From Antarcticibacterium arcticum (GTDB lineage: Bacteria; Bacteroidota; Bacteroidia; Flavobacteriales; Flavobacteriaceae): DNA of 64,000 nucleotides. The notes beneath the pieces are model-generated. The model saw only the letters and a list, made by a program, of their open reading frames with translations, had not been told where the DNA came from and ran no database searches. Below are positions 25,665 to 33,630 of this stretch, one piece after another. The stretch is taken from contig NZ_CP042476.1 of the NCBI RefSeq assembly GCF_007993795.1, forward strand, positions 930,001-994,000, read 5' to 3'. Position 1 is the first letter of the stretch. Each line of letters starts with the position of its first letter. The position numbers were made by a program, and so were the translations under genes.

Positions 25665-28589
25665 TTAAAACTCAATGGAATCGTAGATCACCTGCTGTAT
25701 CTTTTCCCTTAAATCACTTTGGATAAGTTTCCTGTTATCTACATCGGGAAAGGTCCTGTTTGATAAAAATACATAAACAATCTCTTCCTCAGGATCTGCC
25801 CAAGCCAAAGTTCCGGTAAAACCGGTATGTCCAAAACTTGATAGCGAAACACATCCACAGGTAGGCCCGCTTTTTCCCAATTGAGGTTTGTCGAAACCAA
25901 CTCCTCTCCTTACATTTTCATCACAATAATAACAGGTATTGAATTTCTCCAGGGTTTCGGGTTCCAGGAAGCGTTTTCCCCCATAGGTTCCCCCATTGAG
26001 ATATAATTGCATTATTTTGGTTACATCATTGGCATTGCTAAAAAGCCCGGCATGTCCTCCAATTCCTCCCTGCATAGCTGCTCCCTGATCGTGCACATAG
26101 CCCTGCACCAGTTGTCTTCTCCAGAGTTTATCCTCTTCTGTAGGCACGATCTGGTCAATATTAAAATGTTTTATTGGAACAAATGAGGTTAAGTTTGCGC
26201 CCATGGGCTTGTAAAACCCCTGTTGGGTAAGATAATCCAGGGAGGAGTTATGATAATCTTCCAGATAATATTTCATAATATAAAAAGGAAGGTCACTATA
26301 CTTGTAACCCAGGTTTTTTTCCAGATCACTGTTTTTTATGATCCCCATTATGGAATCCCTGATATCATTTCGTATAAACATATTTTCGGCCACCGGGATA
26401 TCGAAATTTTCCATAGGTTGTTCTCGGTAATATCTCACCGATGGGCGCTTTGTTGCCCTGTCTATAGTGGGAACATAAAAAGGGAGCCAGGCTTTTAATC
26501 TTGCATAATGAAGCAGCATATCCTGCAAGCGGATATTTTCCTTATTTGATCCTTTGAAATAAGGCATGAGATCACCTAAACGGGAATTAAAGTCCAGAAT
26601 ATTCTTTTCTTCAAGTTGCATTATAAGAGGCAGGCTGGCGAGTATTTTGGTTAATGATGCCAGATCGTAAATAGAAGAATCTGTAACCGGGATCCTTTTG
26701 TCGTAGGTGTGGTATCCGGCATTACGTTGATAGATGACCTTCCCTTTTCTGGCAACCATTACCTGCATGCCGGGAGTCATTTTTGAAGATAAGCCAACAT
26801 TTATCAGGGAGTCTATCTTTTTTAATTTCCGGGAATTCATCCCAACAGATTCCGGAAGACCATAAGACAATCTGTCCAGAGACCTTGTGAAAAATCCGGT
26901 GCCCACAGGAAATTCATCTCCCACGCTTACCGGAAGTTTCCCTCTGGCTTCCAACGCGCCAAAAAGGATTTGCGCAGTTTTTTCCTGGGCGATGTCACTG
27001 TTTTGATATCCAATCAAAATCCCTTCTATAGAACTGGAAGAAAGATCATTTAATGCATAAGGCCTGGTAAAAACATTCAGGATACTTACATTCTGCCTGG
27101 AGATCTCGTGGATCCACGTTAAATTCTCTTTACTGAATTTATAACCTACCCAGGGAGAATTATTGGATTTATGAAAACCCATAATTACAAGATTGTATGC
27201 TTTTAATTTCTCCAGCATATTATTAAGGTTGCCGGCTTTCACGTGGTCTACCTTTGTATACTTTCGAAGTTGCTTTAAGAAAGCGTCCCCGTTATCATCG
27301 CCAAAATGAACATAAGCTATCTTTTTAATTTCCAGATCTTTAAGCGGAAGTACGCCCATATCATTCTTAACCAGGGTGATGGCATTTTCTATGAGTTCCT
27401 CATAAAGAACATCATCTTTGATGGTATTGAGGTCCTTAATTAAATTGGAGGTATTTACCGGTTCGTACTTATGCAGCCCGGCTTTATACTTTGCCCTCAA
27501 AATTTTTTTTACCGAATGGGCAAGACGCTCCTCGCTAATTACTCCCTGTTCATAGGCTTCTGCAATTTTAAGACTGGCTTTGGGTATATTTTCTGAAATA
27601 AGCAAGACATCATTACCGGTCAGAAAAGCCGCCAGATCTATGTCGCCGGGATTTTTGTAATTACTGGCACCTTTCATATTAAGCGCATCTGTAAATATTA
27701 ACCCTTTAAACCGCAGCTCACCTTTTAACAGATCTGATACTATGGTGCGGGATAAGGAAGATGGAAGATTGGGTTGCACCTCCAGCCCGGGAACATTCAG
27801 GTGAGCAACCATTATACTGCTCACCCCTTCATTTATCAATTTGTAATATGGATAAAGTTCTACACTATCAAGGCGGGACTTGGAAAATGATACTGTTGGC
27901 AGGGTTTTGTGAGAATCTGAATTTGTATCACCATGACCGGGAAAATGTTTGGCGCTAGATAAAATATTTTCCCTGTGCATTCCCTTCATAAATGCAATTG
28001 CCTTTTCTGTTACGTTTATTTTTTCCTCTCCAAAAGAACGGTTCCCGATTATTGGATTATCTGGATTTGTGTTAATATCTATAACGGGTGCAAAATTTAT
28101 ATGAACACCTAACCTGTTGGAATGTCGCGAAATAGATGCACCGGCTTCTTCAATTAATTTAAGGCTTTGAACTGCACCCAGGGTCATATTCCATGGCAGG
28201 GCAAAGGTGGAATCCAGCCTCATTGCCAGCCCCCATTCTGCATCCATGCCTATTAGCAAAGGTACCCTGGAGAGTTCCTGATATTCATTATGTAGTTTTG
28301 CTTGTTGCCGTGGGCCTCCTTTTGAAAATATAACCCCGCCAATATGTTGGTCGCTAATAAGTTTCTTGATCTTATTGGTCTCGGCACGGGAACGATTGGA
28401 AAAAATGTCAACCATAAATAGCTGGCCTATCCGTTCCTGTAAACTCATATTGCTGTAAATACTATCTACCCATTGGCGTTGCTGTTCATAATCGGCCGTA
28501 GCAAGAGGGTCCTGCTGCTGGGCAAGAAGAACCGGAGCAGAGAAGAAAAATAATACTATAGAAAAAAATTGGAACAGAGGGTTTTGCAT
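25665..28589 (-). CDS. GH3 beta-N-acetylhexosaminidase-like domain fused to a serine hydrolase (beta-lactamase family)
   Basis: 974 aa with a signal peptide (LFQFFSIVLFFFSAPVLLAQQ, shortened here). Residues of about 30-370 are a GH3 N-terminal domain of NagZ type with KHFPGHGDTNSDSHKTLP and the nucleophile segment GLIFTDALNMKGA. A middle GH3 C-terminal-like part follows. From about 590 there is a beta-lactamase/DD-peptidase domain with SLTK (Ser645-Lys648) and a Tyr-Ser pair in GYKYSDLP. The fusion joins glycan cleavage with a serine peptidase or esterase, so peptidoglycan turnover in the periplasm is likely. The gene is 4 bases downstream of the 161-aa conserved gene. Confidence 0.9.
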   Translation of the reverse strand: MQNPLFQFFSIVLFFFSAPVLLAQQQDPLATADYEQQRQWVDSIYSNMSLQERIGQLFMVDIFSNRSRAETNKIKKLISDQHIGGVIFSKGGPRQQAKLHNEYQELSRVPLLIGMDAEWGLAMRLDSTFALPWNMTLGAVQSLKLIEEAGASISRHSNRLGVHINFAPVIDINTNPDNPIIGNRSFGEEKINVTEKAIAFMKGMHRENILSSAKHFPGHGDTNSDSHKTLPTVSFSKSRLDSVELYPYYKLINEGVSSIMVAHLNVPGLEVQPNLPSSLSRTIVSDLLKGELRFKGLIFTDALNMKGASNYKNPGDIDLAAFLTGNDVLLISENIPKASLKIAEAYEQGVISEERLAHSVKKILRAKYKAGLHKYEPVNTSNLIKDLNTIKDDVLYEELIENAITLVKNDMGVLPLKDLEIKKIAYVHFGDDNGDAFLKQLRKYTKVDHVKAGNLNNMLEKLKAYNLVIMGFHKSNNSPWVGYKFSKENLTWIHEISRQNVSILNVFTRPYALNDLSSSSIEGILIGYQNSDIAQEKTAQILFGALEARGKLPVSVGDEFPVGTGFFTRSLDRLSYGLPESVGMNSRKLKKIDSLINVGLSSKMTPGMQVMVARKGKVIYQRNAGYHTYDKRIPVTDSSIYDLASLTKILASLPLIMQLEEKNILDFNSRLGDLMPYFKGSNKENIRLQDMLLHYARLKAWLPFYVPTIDRATKRPSVRYYREQPMENFDIPVAENMFIRNDIRDSIMGIIKNSDLEKNLGYKYSDLPFYIMKYYLEDYHNSSLDYLTQQGFYKPMGANLTSFVPIKHFNIDQIVPTEEDKLWRRQLVQGYVHDQGAAMQGGIGGHAGLFSNANDVTKIMQLYLNGGTYGGKRFLEPETLEKFNTCYYCDENVRRGVGFDKPQLGKSGPTCGCVSLSSFGHTGFTGTLAWADPEEEIVYVFLSNRTFPDVDNRKLIQSDLREKIQQVIYDSIEF

Positions 28590-28593
28590 GCCA

Positions 28594-29079
28594 TTATTTT
28601 AAAAAACGGTTGTGCCAGCTTTCAGATGCCGGAACTTCCCATTCATTCATATATTCGGCTTTGGTGTTTACCAGATTATTAAAAACAATGGTATTAGGGG
28701 AAACAGCTTTTTCTTTTGCCATTTTTCTAAAATCTACCAGGTTTTTATAGGCAACATGTTCTCCCTGCTTGTAACTCACATTCATTTTATCCAGCAGGTC
28801 TACGTTATAATCTTTTTCCAGTTGCTGAATAAAATTCACCGAAGCATCTATAGAGCAACCGGTAGCGGCATTAAAAGCCTGGTCCAGCGCAATTATTATA
28901 AATCGCTTGTACCTAATTTCAAATGAAGCATTTAAATTGGCGCCGTGAGCAACCCAGGAAGCTATGAATTCTTCCAGTTTTTTAGTAATTTCCTGAAGTT
29001 CAGTGTCTGAAAATGAGCGATTGGCCTGATAGATCCATACGCGGGAAGTATCAGGAAGTTCATTGAAGGGTATCAACAT
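28594..29079 (-). CDS. conserved Bacteroidota protein of unknown function (often labelled ABC transporter ATPase)
   Basis: 161 aa, soluble. The beginning LIPFNELPDTSRVWIYQANR and the end WEVPASESWHNRFLK are recognisable as a small family conserved in Flavobacteriia. There is no Walker A, Walker B or ABC signature, so the common database label of ATPase is not supported. One cysteine lies in AATGCSIDASVNF. It follows the Fe-S protein genes and precedes the GH3 fusion gene by 4 bases. A good promoter lies upstream. Confidence 0.75.
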   Translation of the reverse strand: MLIPFNELPDTSRVWIYQANRSFSDTELQEITKKLEEFIASWVAHGANLNASFEIRYKRFIIIALDQAFNAATGCSIDASVNFIQQLEKDYNVDLLDKMNVSYKQGEHVAYKNLVDFRKMAKEKAVSPNTIVFNNLVNTKAEYMNEWEVPASESWHNRFLK

Positions 29080-29101
29080 TTTATTTGAGGTTATATTTTT
29101 A

Positions 29102-29132
29102 CAAAGCTACTTTAATAACGGGATAGCTTCAA
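29102..29132 (-). promoter_or_regulatory. Bacteroidota-type promoter (TTG-N20-TAGCTTTG) for the gene at 29079
   Basis: On the minus strand TTG (29132-29130), a 20-base spacer and TAGCTTTG (29109-29102) match the -33/-7 consensus. The ATG (29079) follows 22 bases later. A second TAnnTTTG box (29137-29130) overlaps the -33 element. Confidence 0.55.
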
Positions 29133-29193
29133 ATATAGTACCAGTAAAATATGAAGAATTAAAACGCAGTAATGTTAATAAATAAAAAGAATT

Positions 29194-29985
29194 TTAGAGA
29201 TCCTGGGCGTTTGCGATCATCTCGGCGACATCCATTACCTCGATGTTTTGTTCCTGATTTTTACTTTTAACCCCATCTGTCATCATAGTGTTACAAAAAG
29301 GACAACCTGCGGCTATAATATCGGGTTTTACTTCCATTGCCTGCTCTGTACGTTCAATGTTCACGTCTTTATTACCAGGTTCCGGCTCCTTGAACATTTG
29401 GCCTCCTCCTGCACCGCAGCAAAGCCCATTCTTTTTGCACTTTTTCATTTCTACCAGTTCCACTTCCAGTTTGCGAAGCAGGTCGCGTGGAGCTTCATAG
29501 ACATTATTCGCCCGGCCAAGATAACACGGGTCGTGAAAGGTGATTCTTTTTCCTTTGAATTTTCCTCCTTCAACCTTTAATCTGCCTTCATCTAAAAGGG
29601 CTTTTAAAAAAGTGGTGTGATGCATTACTTCGTAATTTCCACCAAGAGCGGGATATTCATTTTTAAGGGTATTAAAGCAATGCGGGCAAGCAGTTACTAC
29701 CTTTTTAATTTCGTAACCGTTTAGAACTTCAATATTTGTTACAGCCTGCATTTGGAAAAGAAATTCATTCCCGGCCCTTTTTGCGGGATCACCTGTGCAA
29801 CTTTCCTCTGTACCCAGAACCGCAAAATCTACTTTTGCATTATGCAGGAGTTTTACAAAGGCCTTGGTTACTTTTTTGGCCCGGTCATCAAAACTTCCCA
29901 TACAACCCACCCAAAATAACACTTCAGGTTTTTTGCCTTCTGCCATATATTCTGCCATTGTAGGTACTTTTATTGCTTCTGCCAT
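29194..29985 (-). CDS. CCG-domain Fe-S protein (HdrB/GlpC-like)
   Basis: 263 aa. Cysteine-rich CCG-type motifs are visible: FWVGCMG (Cys28), TACPHCFN (Cys100/103), DPCYLG (Cys154), LCCGAGGG (Cys189-190) and GCPFCN (Cys228/231). This is the pattern of heterodisulfide-reductase subunit B and of the C-terminal part of GlpC-like proteins, which bind Fe-S clusters for two-electron chemistry. It lies 45 bases downstream of the membrane Fe-S protein. The two probably form one quinone-linked oxidoreductase module. Confidence 0.88.
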   Translation of the reverse strand: MAEAIKVPTMAEYMAEGKKPEVLFWVGCMGSFDDRAKKVTKAFVKLLHNAKVDFAVLGTEESCTGDPAKRAGNEFLFQMQAVTNIEVLNGYEIKKVVTACPHCFNTLKNEYPALGGNYEVMHHTTFLKALLDEGRLKVEGGKFKGKRITFHDPCYLGRANNVYEAPRDLLRKLEVELVEMKKCKKNGLCCGAGGGQMFKEPEPGNKDVNIERTEQAMEVKPDIIAAGCPFCNTMMTDGVKSKNQEQNIEVMDVAEMIANAQDL

Positions 29986-30030
29986 TATATGAATGCTTTA
30001 AATGCTTTAATATTTATAATCTCCGAGGAT

Positions 30031-31368
30031 CTATTTTTCATCTACCCAATTCAAACGGTCCATTTGATTGTACGGCCAGGGCGCGCCGTTATTTTCAATA
30101 TTTGTCATGGCCACCGCCAGTTCATTGGGAGCTGCACTCTGTTCCATTACCAGATAGCGCCTCATATCCAGGATAATTGATAATGGATCAATTCCTATAG
30201 GACAAGCTTCTACACAGGCATTACAGGTAGTACAAGCCCACAGCTCTTCTCTTAAAATATAATCGTCAAGAAGCTGCTTGCCGTCATCTTCAAATTTTCC
30301 GGTCTTATTTATGGCTTCCCCAACTTCTTCCAGCCTGTCCCGGGTATCCATCATTATCTTCCGCGGGGATAGTTTTTTTCCGGTTTGATTGGCGGGGCAT
30401 TCTGCAGTACATCTTCCACATTCAGTACAGGTATAGGCATTTAGCAGTTGTACCTGATTTAGGTCCATAACATCTGATGCTCCAAATTTTTCAGGCACTG
30501 TGCCTTCTCCTTCCGCAGGCATAGCATAGGGATCTGCCGCGGGGTCCATCATTAATTTTACTTCATTGGTAACAGCCTCCAGGTTATCAAATTTTCCCTG
30601 CGGGGTAAGTTTGGAGAAATATACATTTGGAAATGCAAGAAGTATGTGAAGGTGTTTTGAATAATACAGGTAATTTAAAAAGAAAAGGATCCCGAGGATA
30701 TGTAACCACCAGGCTGTTCTTTCAATTATTATAAGCGTTGAATTGCTTAAGCCGTCTATTAAAGGTAGCAGGTACTGGCTTACTGGGAAAGATCCAATGA
30801 TACCACCTGCCCTGGAATAATAATCGTCCCCATTTAATTGAAGCTGAAGATCTGCCGCATTCATGATAAGGAACAAAGACATCAACACCATTTCAAAATA
30901 AAGGATGTAGTTGGCGTCATTCTTAGGCCATCCTTTTAGTTCCCGGCCAAGGAAACGGTATATATTGGAAATGTTTCTACGGGTCCAGAATATAATTACC
31001 CCCAGGAGTACCAGTAAAGCAAGAATTTCAAAGGCGCCAATTAAAAAATTATAGGTGCCGCCGGCAAAGGCCAGAACCCGGTGGGTTCCAAATATTCCAT
31101 CAATAATTATTTCAAGAACTTCAATATTTATGATAATGAACCCCAGATAAACTATTATATGAAGAAAACCCGAGAAGGGCTTTTTTACCATTTTTGATTG
31201 CCCGAAAGCAACCCTTGCCATCTTGGCAAAGCGTTCCCCGGCATTATCTGTGCGGTCAATTTTTTTTCCAAGCCTGATGTTTCGGATTATCCTGCGAATG
31301 TTTCGGGTAAAAAGTGCGATACCCGCCACCAGGGCGATAACAAAAACAATTTGAGCAATAAGCTGCAT
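30031..31368 (-). CDS. membrane-bound (Fe-S)-binding protein
   Basis: 445 aa. The N-terminal half has about five hydrophobic helices (IAQIVFVIALVAGIALF first) resembling NarI/DsrM-like quinone-interacting membrane subunits. The C-terminal half has two 4Fe-4S motifs: CTECGRCTAECP (Cys314, 317, 320, 324) and CTTCNACVEACP (Cys379, 382, 385, 389). It would carry electrons between the quinone pool and a soluble partner, presumably the CCG protein encoded next. The MlaD-type gene is 6 bases upstream. Confidence 0.88.
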   Translation of the reverse strand: MQLIAQIVFVIALVAGIALFTRNIRRIIRNIRLGKKIDRTDNAGERFAKMARVAFGQSKMVKKPFSGFLHIIVYLGFIIINIEVLEIIIDGIFGTHRVLAFAGGTYNFLIGAFEILALLVLLGVIIFWTRRNISNIYRFLGRELKGWPKNDANYILYFEMVLMSLFLIMNAADLQLQLNGDDYYSRAGGIIGSFPVSQYLLPLIDGLSNSTLIIIERTAWWLHILGILFFLNYLYYSKHLHILLAFPNVYFSKLTPQGKFDNLEAVTNEVKLMMDPAADPYAMPAEGEGTVPEKFGASDVMDLNQVQLLNAYTCTECGRCTAECPANQTGKKLSPRKIMMDTRDRLEEVGEAINKTGKFEDDGKQLLDDYILREELWACTTCNACVEACPIGIDPLSIILDMRRYLVMEQSAAPNELAVAMTNIENNGAPWPYNQMDRLNWVDEK

Positions 31369-31374
31369 AGTTGA

Positions 31375-32325
31375 CTATTTTAAGGAATCTCTTGGAGGTT
31401 GATATGGTCCCGGGCTTTTTCCGAATACTGAAAAGTGAACATATCGTTTAGGATTCAATTTAATGTCTTGTAGCAGTTGTTCCATTTGTTTGGTGGCACG
31501 GTCCAGGTTATCATAAACCCCATTGTCATTCAGCAATTTACCCGCCGTTCCCTCGCCCGAAGAAAGCTTGTTTGAAACTTTTTCAAAATCGGCAATTACC
31601 TTTTCAATATCTGCAGTAATCGCGCTAATATTCATTTGCGCAAGGGTATCTGAGAATTTATTGAAATTGGCCGAGGTTTCTTCAAGATTGGTAAAAGTGC
31701 GGTCAAATTTTTGAGCATTGCCTCCCACAACTCCATTCAGGCTTTGCGAAGTTTCTTTTAGCGATCTCACTGTTTCAGCAAGATCCTCAAAGGTGGCTGC
31801 AATATTATTTCTGGTTTCGGGATTTAAAACTTCGTTAAAGCCGGTAAGCAGGGAATCTGCGCTCACAATAGCCCTTTCAACCTTTATTTGTAAAGGAGTA
31901 AGACGCTCATTTACAAGTTCCATAATACCTTCTTCAATATCACTGGGAAGGGTGTCACCAGATTTGGCATTTAAATTAAGTTCATATTCAGGAACAATTC
32001 CAAGAGATTTTCCTCCTATTATTCCTCCTCCATATATTTGTGCAAGACTATTTTTGGAAAACTCAAAATCTGAATCTACTGTAAAAGTAACTACCAATAA
32101 TCCTGTTTTGTCAAGAAAATCAATTTTGGTTACCTGTCCCACCCTGTGGCCGTTAATTGTTACCGGAGAGGAGGTTGAAAGTCCTTCAACATCTGCATAG
32201 ATCGCATGGAAGGTGCGGCTTGAGTCTAAGAGATTTTGTCCTTTAAGAAAATAATATCCAAAAATTAGTATTAAAATGGCAACCACGGCCAAAATACCGG
32301 TTTTAATCTCTTTAGTGTATTCCAA
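31375..32325 (-). CDS. MlaD/MCE-family lipid transport protein
   Basis: 316 aa. An N-terminal membrane anchor (about 11-27) is followed by the MCE domain, with SSPVTINGHRVGQVTKIDFL and the later GGGIIGGKSLGI. A long amphipathic helical region follows to about 290. MCE proteins form hexameric rings that shuttle phospholipids between inner and outer membranes. No mlaE/mlaF permease or ATPase gene is adjacent, so partners must be elsewhere. It is the first gene of the unit with the two Fe-S proteins. Confidence 0.9.
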   Translation of the reverse strand: MEYTKEIKTGILAVVAILILIFGYYFLKGQNLLDSSRTFHAIYADVEGLSTSSPVTINGHRVGQVTKIDFLDKTGLLVVTFTVDSDFEFSKNSLAQIYGGGIIGGKSLGIVPEYELNLNAKSGDTLPSDIEEGIMELVNERLTPLQIKVERAIVSADSLLTGFNEVLNPETRNNIAATFEDLAETVRSLKETSQSLNGVVGGNAQKFDRTFTNLEETSANFNKFSDTLAQMNISAITADIEKVIADFEKVSNKLSSGEGTAGKLLNDNGVYDNLDRATKQMEQLLQDIKLNPKRYVHFSVFGKSPGPYQPPRDSLK

Positions 32326-32348
32326 AAGCTTTTATTTTAGTACAGTTA

Positions 32349-32356
32349 CAAATTTA
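32349..32356 (-). promoter_or_regulatory. TAnnTTTG -7 box for the MlaD-Fe-S operon
   Basis: On the minus strand 32356-32349 reads TAAATTTG, 23 bases before the MlaD ATG (32325). This places the promoter in the short gap after the amidase gene. Confidence 0.45.
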
Positions 32357-32379
32357 GAAATAAATATAGGAATGTAGCC

Positions 32380-33501
32380 CTATTTACTCTGGGTTTTTAA
32401 CGCCTCATTAACTGTAATCTTGGCGCCGTTCTTAAACGCAACAATATAACTGGTAGGATATCCTTTGCTTTTGGCCTGTTGGTGCATTTTCTGGATCTGG
32501 GAATAACTGGAGGTAGCCCCGTAATAATATTTGAAAAGTTTATCTTCTTTTTCCCTGAAAACCGGCGTTAATCCCTTAAAATTTGAGGCTTTGGGATCGA
32601 TCTTTTTAGAACTGGCGGCCAGTTGGATCTTGAAGGTGATGCCTTCATAGAATTCAGGTTCTTCTATAACTGGAATGGTCTCCACGGGAAGATTCTCTGT
32701 AAGATTATCCAGAGTTGCCATATTGATACTGTGACTATAATCCAGAATAGCCTTTGTTATTGCAGTGGCCATATTACTTTGGCCGGTGCTGCTGTTAAGG
32801 TAATTCCCCTCGCTTGAATTGGTTAAAAACCCTGTTTCTATAAGTACGCTGGGCATATAGGTTTGGTGAAGCACTAAAAACCCTGCTTGTTTTACACCGC
32901 GGTTTTTTCTATTAAGGTCATTGGTGAATTTCTTCTGAACAAAATCGGCAAGAAGGATGCTCTGGTCCAGATATTCTTCCTGCATGATCATCATCCCAAT
33001 ATAAGATTCAGGTGAATTAGGATCAAAACCTCCATAGGTGATCTCATAATCCTCCTCCAGAAAGATCACCGAGTTTTCTCTTTTTGCAACTTCAAAGTTG
33101 GAATTGTTGCGATGTAATCCCAGTACAAAGGTTTCGGTACCATCTGCCTGTGAATTATGGGCATTACAGTGAACCGAGATGAAAAGGTCGGCTTTGGCAT
33201 CATTTGCTATTTTAGCCCTTTTGTCTAAAGGAATAAATACATCCTTGTCCCGCGTATACACGACTTCAAAATTCGGATTTTTCTCTAATTCCTTTCCAAT
33301 CTTAAGAACAATATTAAGGGCAATATCCTTTTCAAAAAATCCTCCTCCCCTGTTTCCGGGGTCATGGCCACCATGGCCGGCATCCAGTACAACTTTAAAT
33401 TTTGATTTTCCGGGATTATTTTGGGCCGGAGTTGAGGCAGTTAATATAAATCCTGTAAAAATTAATACGAAAAGTTTTAGTAAGTTCGTTTTCATAAACA
33501 T
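32380..33501 (-). CDS. N-acetylmuramoyl-L-alanine amidase with SPOR-like C-terminus
   Basis: 373 aa with a signal peptide. The amidase_3 zinc domain shows VVLDAGHGGHDPG (His43), the metal Glu57 in FFEKDIAL and the second His111 in ISVHCNAH. It cleaves the amide bond between MurNAc and the stem peptide during cell separation. The last 80 residues (FKIQLAASSKKID, then YYYGATSSYSQIQKMH) look like a SPOR domain, which would target septal denuded glycan. A second in-frame ATG lies 6 bases inside (33495) and could be the true start. It is divergent from lptD. Confidence 0.92.
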   Translation of the reverse strand: MFMKTNLLKLFVLIFTGFILTASTPAQNNPGKSKFKVVLDAGHGGHDPGNRGGGFFEKDIALNIVLKIGKELEKNPNFEVVYTRDKDVFIPLDKRAKIANDAKADLFISVHCNAHNSQADGTETFVLGLHRNNSNFEVAKRENSVIFLEEDYEITYGGFDPNSPESYIGMMIMQEEYLDQSILLADFVQKKFTNDLNRKNRGVKQAGFLVLHQTYMPSVLIETGFLTNSSEGNYLNSSTGQSNMATAITKAILDYSHSINMATLDNLTENLPVETIPVIEEPEFYEGITFKIQLAASSKKIDPKASNFKGLTPVFREKEDKLFKYYYGATSSYSQIQKMHQQAKSKGYPTSYIVAFKNGAKITVNEALKTQSK

Positions 33502-33575
33502 TTAACGGTACGGTTAGGGCAATTATTTTATTGATTTATTTTTTCATTCCCAAAAGGAAGCTTAAAAAATAAATG

Positions 33576-33583
33576 TAATTTTG
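33576..33583 (+). promoter_or_regulatory. TAnnTTTG -7 box for lptD
   Basis: TAATTTTG, 47 bases before the proposed TTG start of lptD, fits the Bacteroidota -7 consensus. It lies in the 129-base divergent gap between the amidase and lptD genes. Confidence 0.4.
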
Positions 33584-33630
33584 GTTATTCAAAAAGCAGG
33601 CCATTCTTTACAAAAATAGCACTTAAAGCA

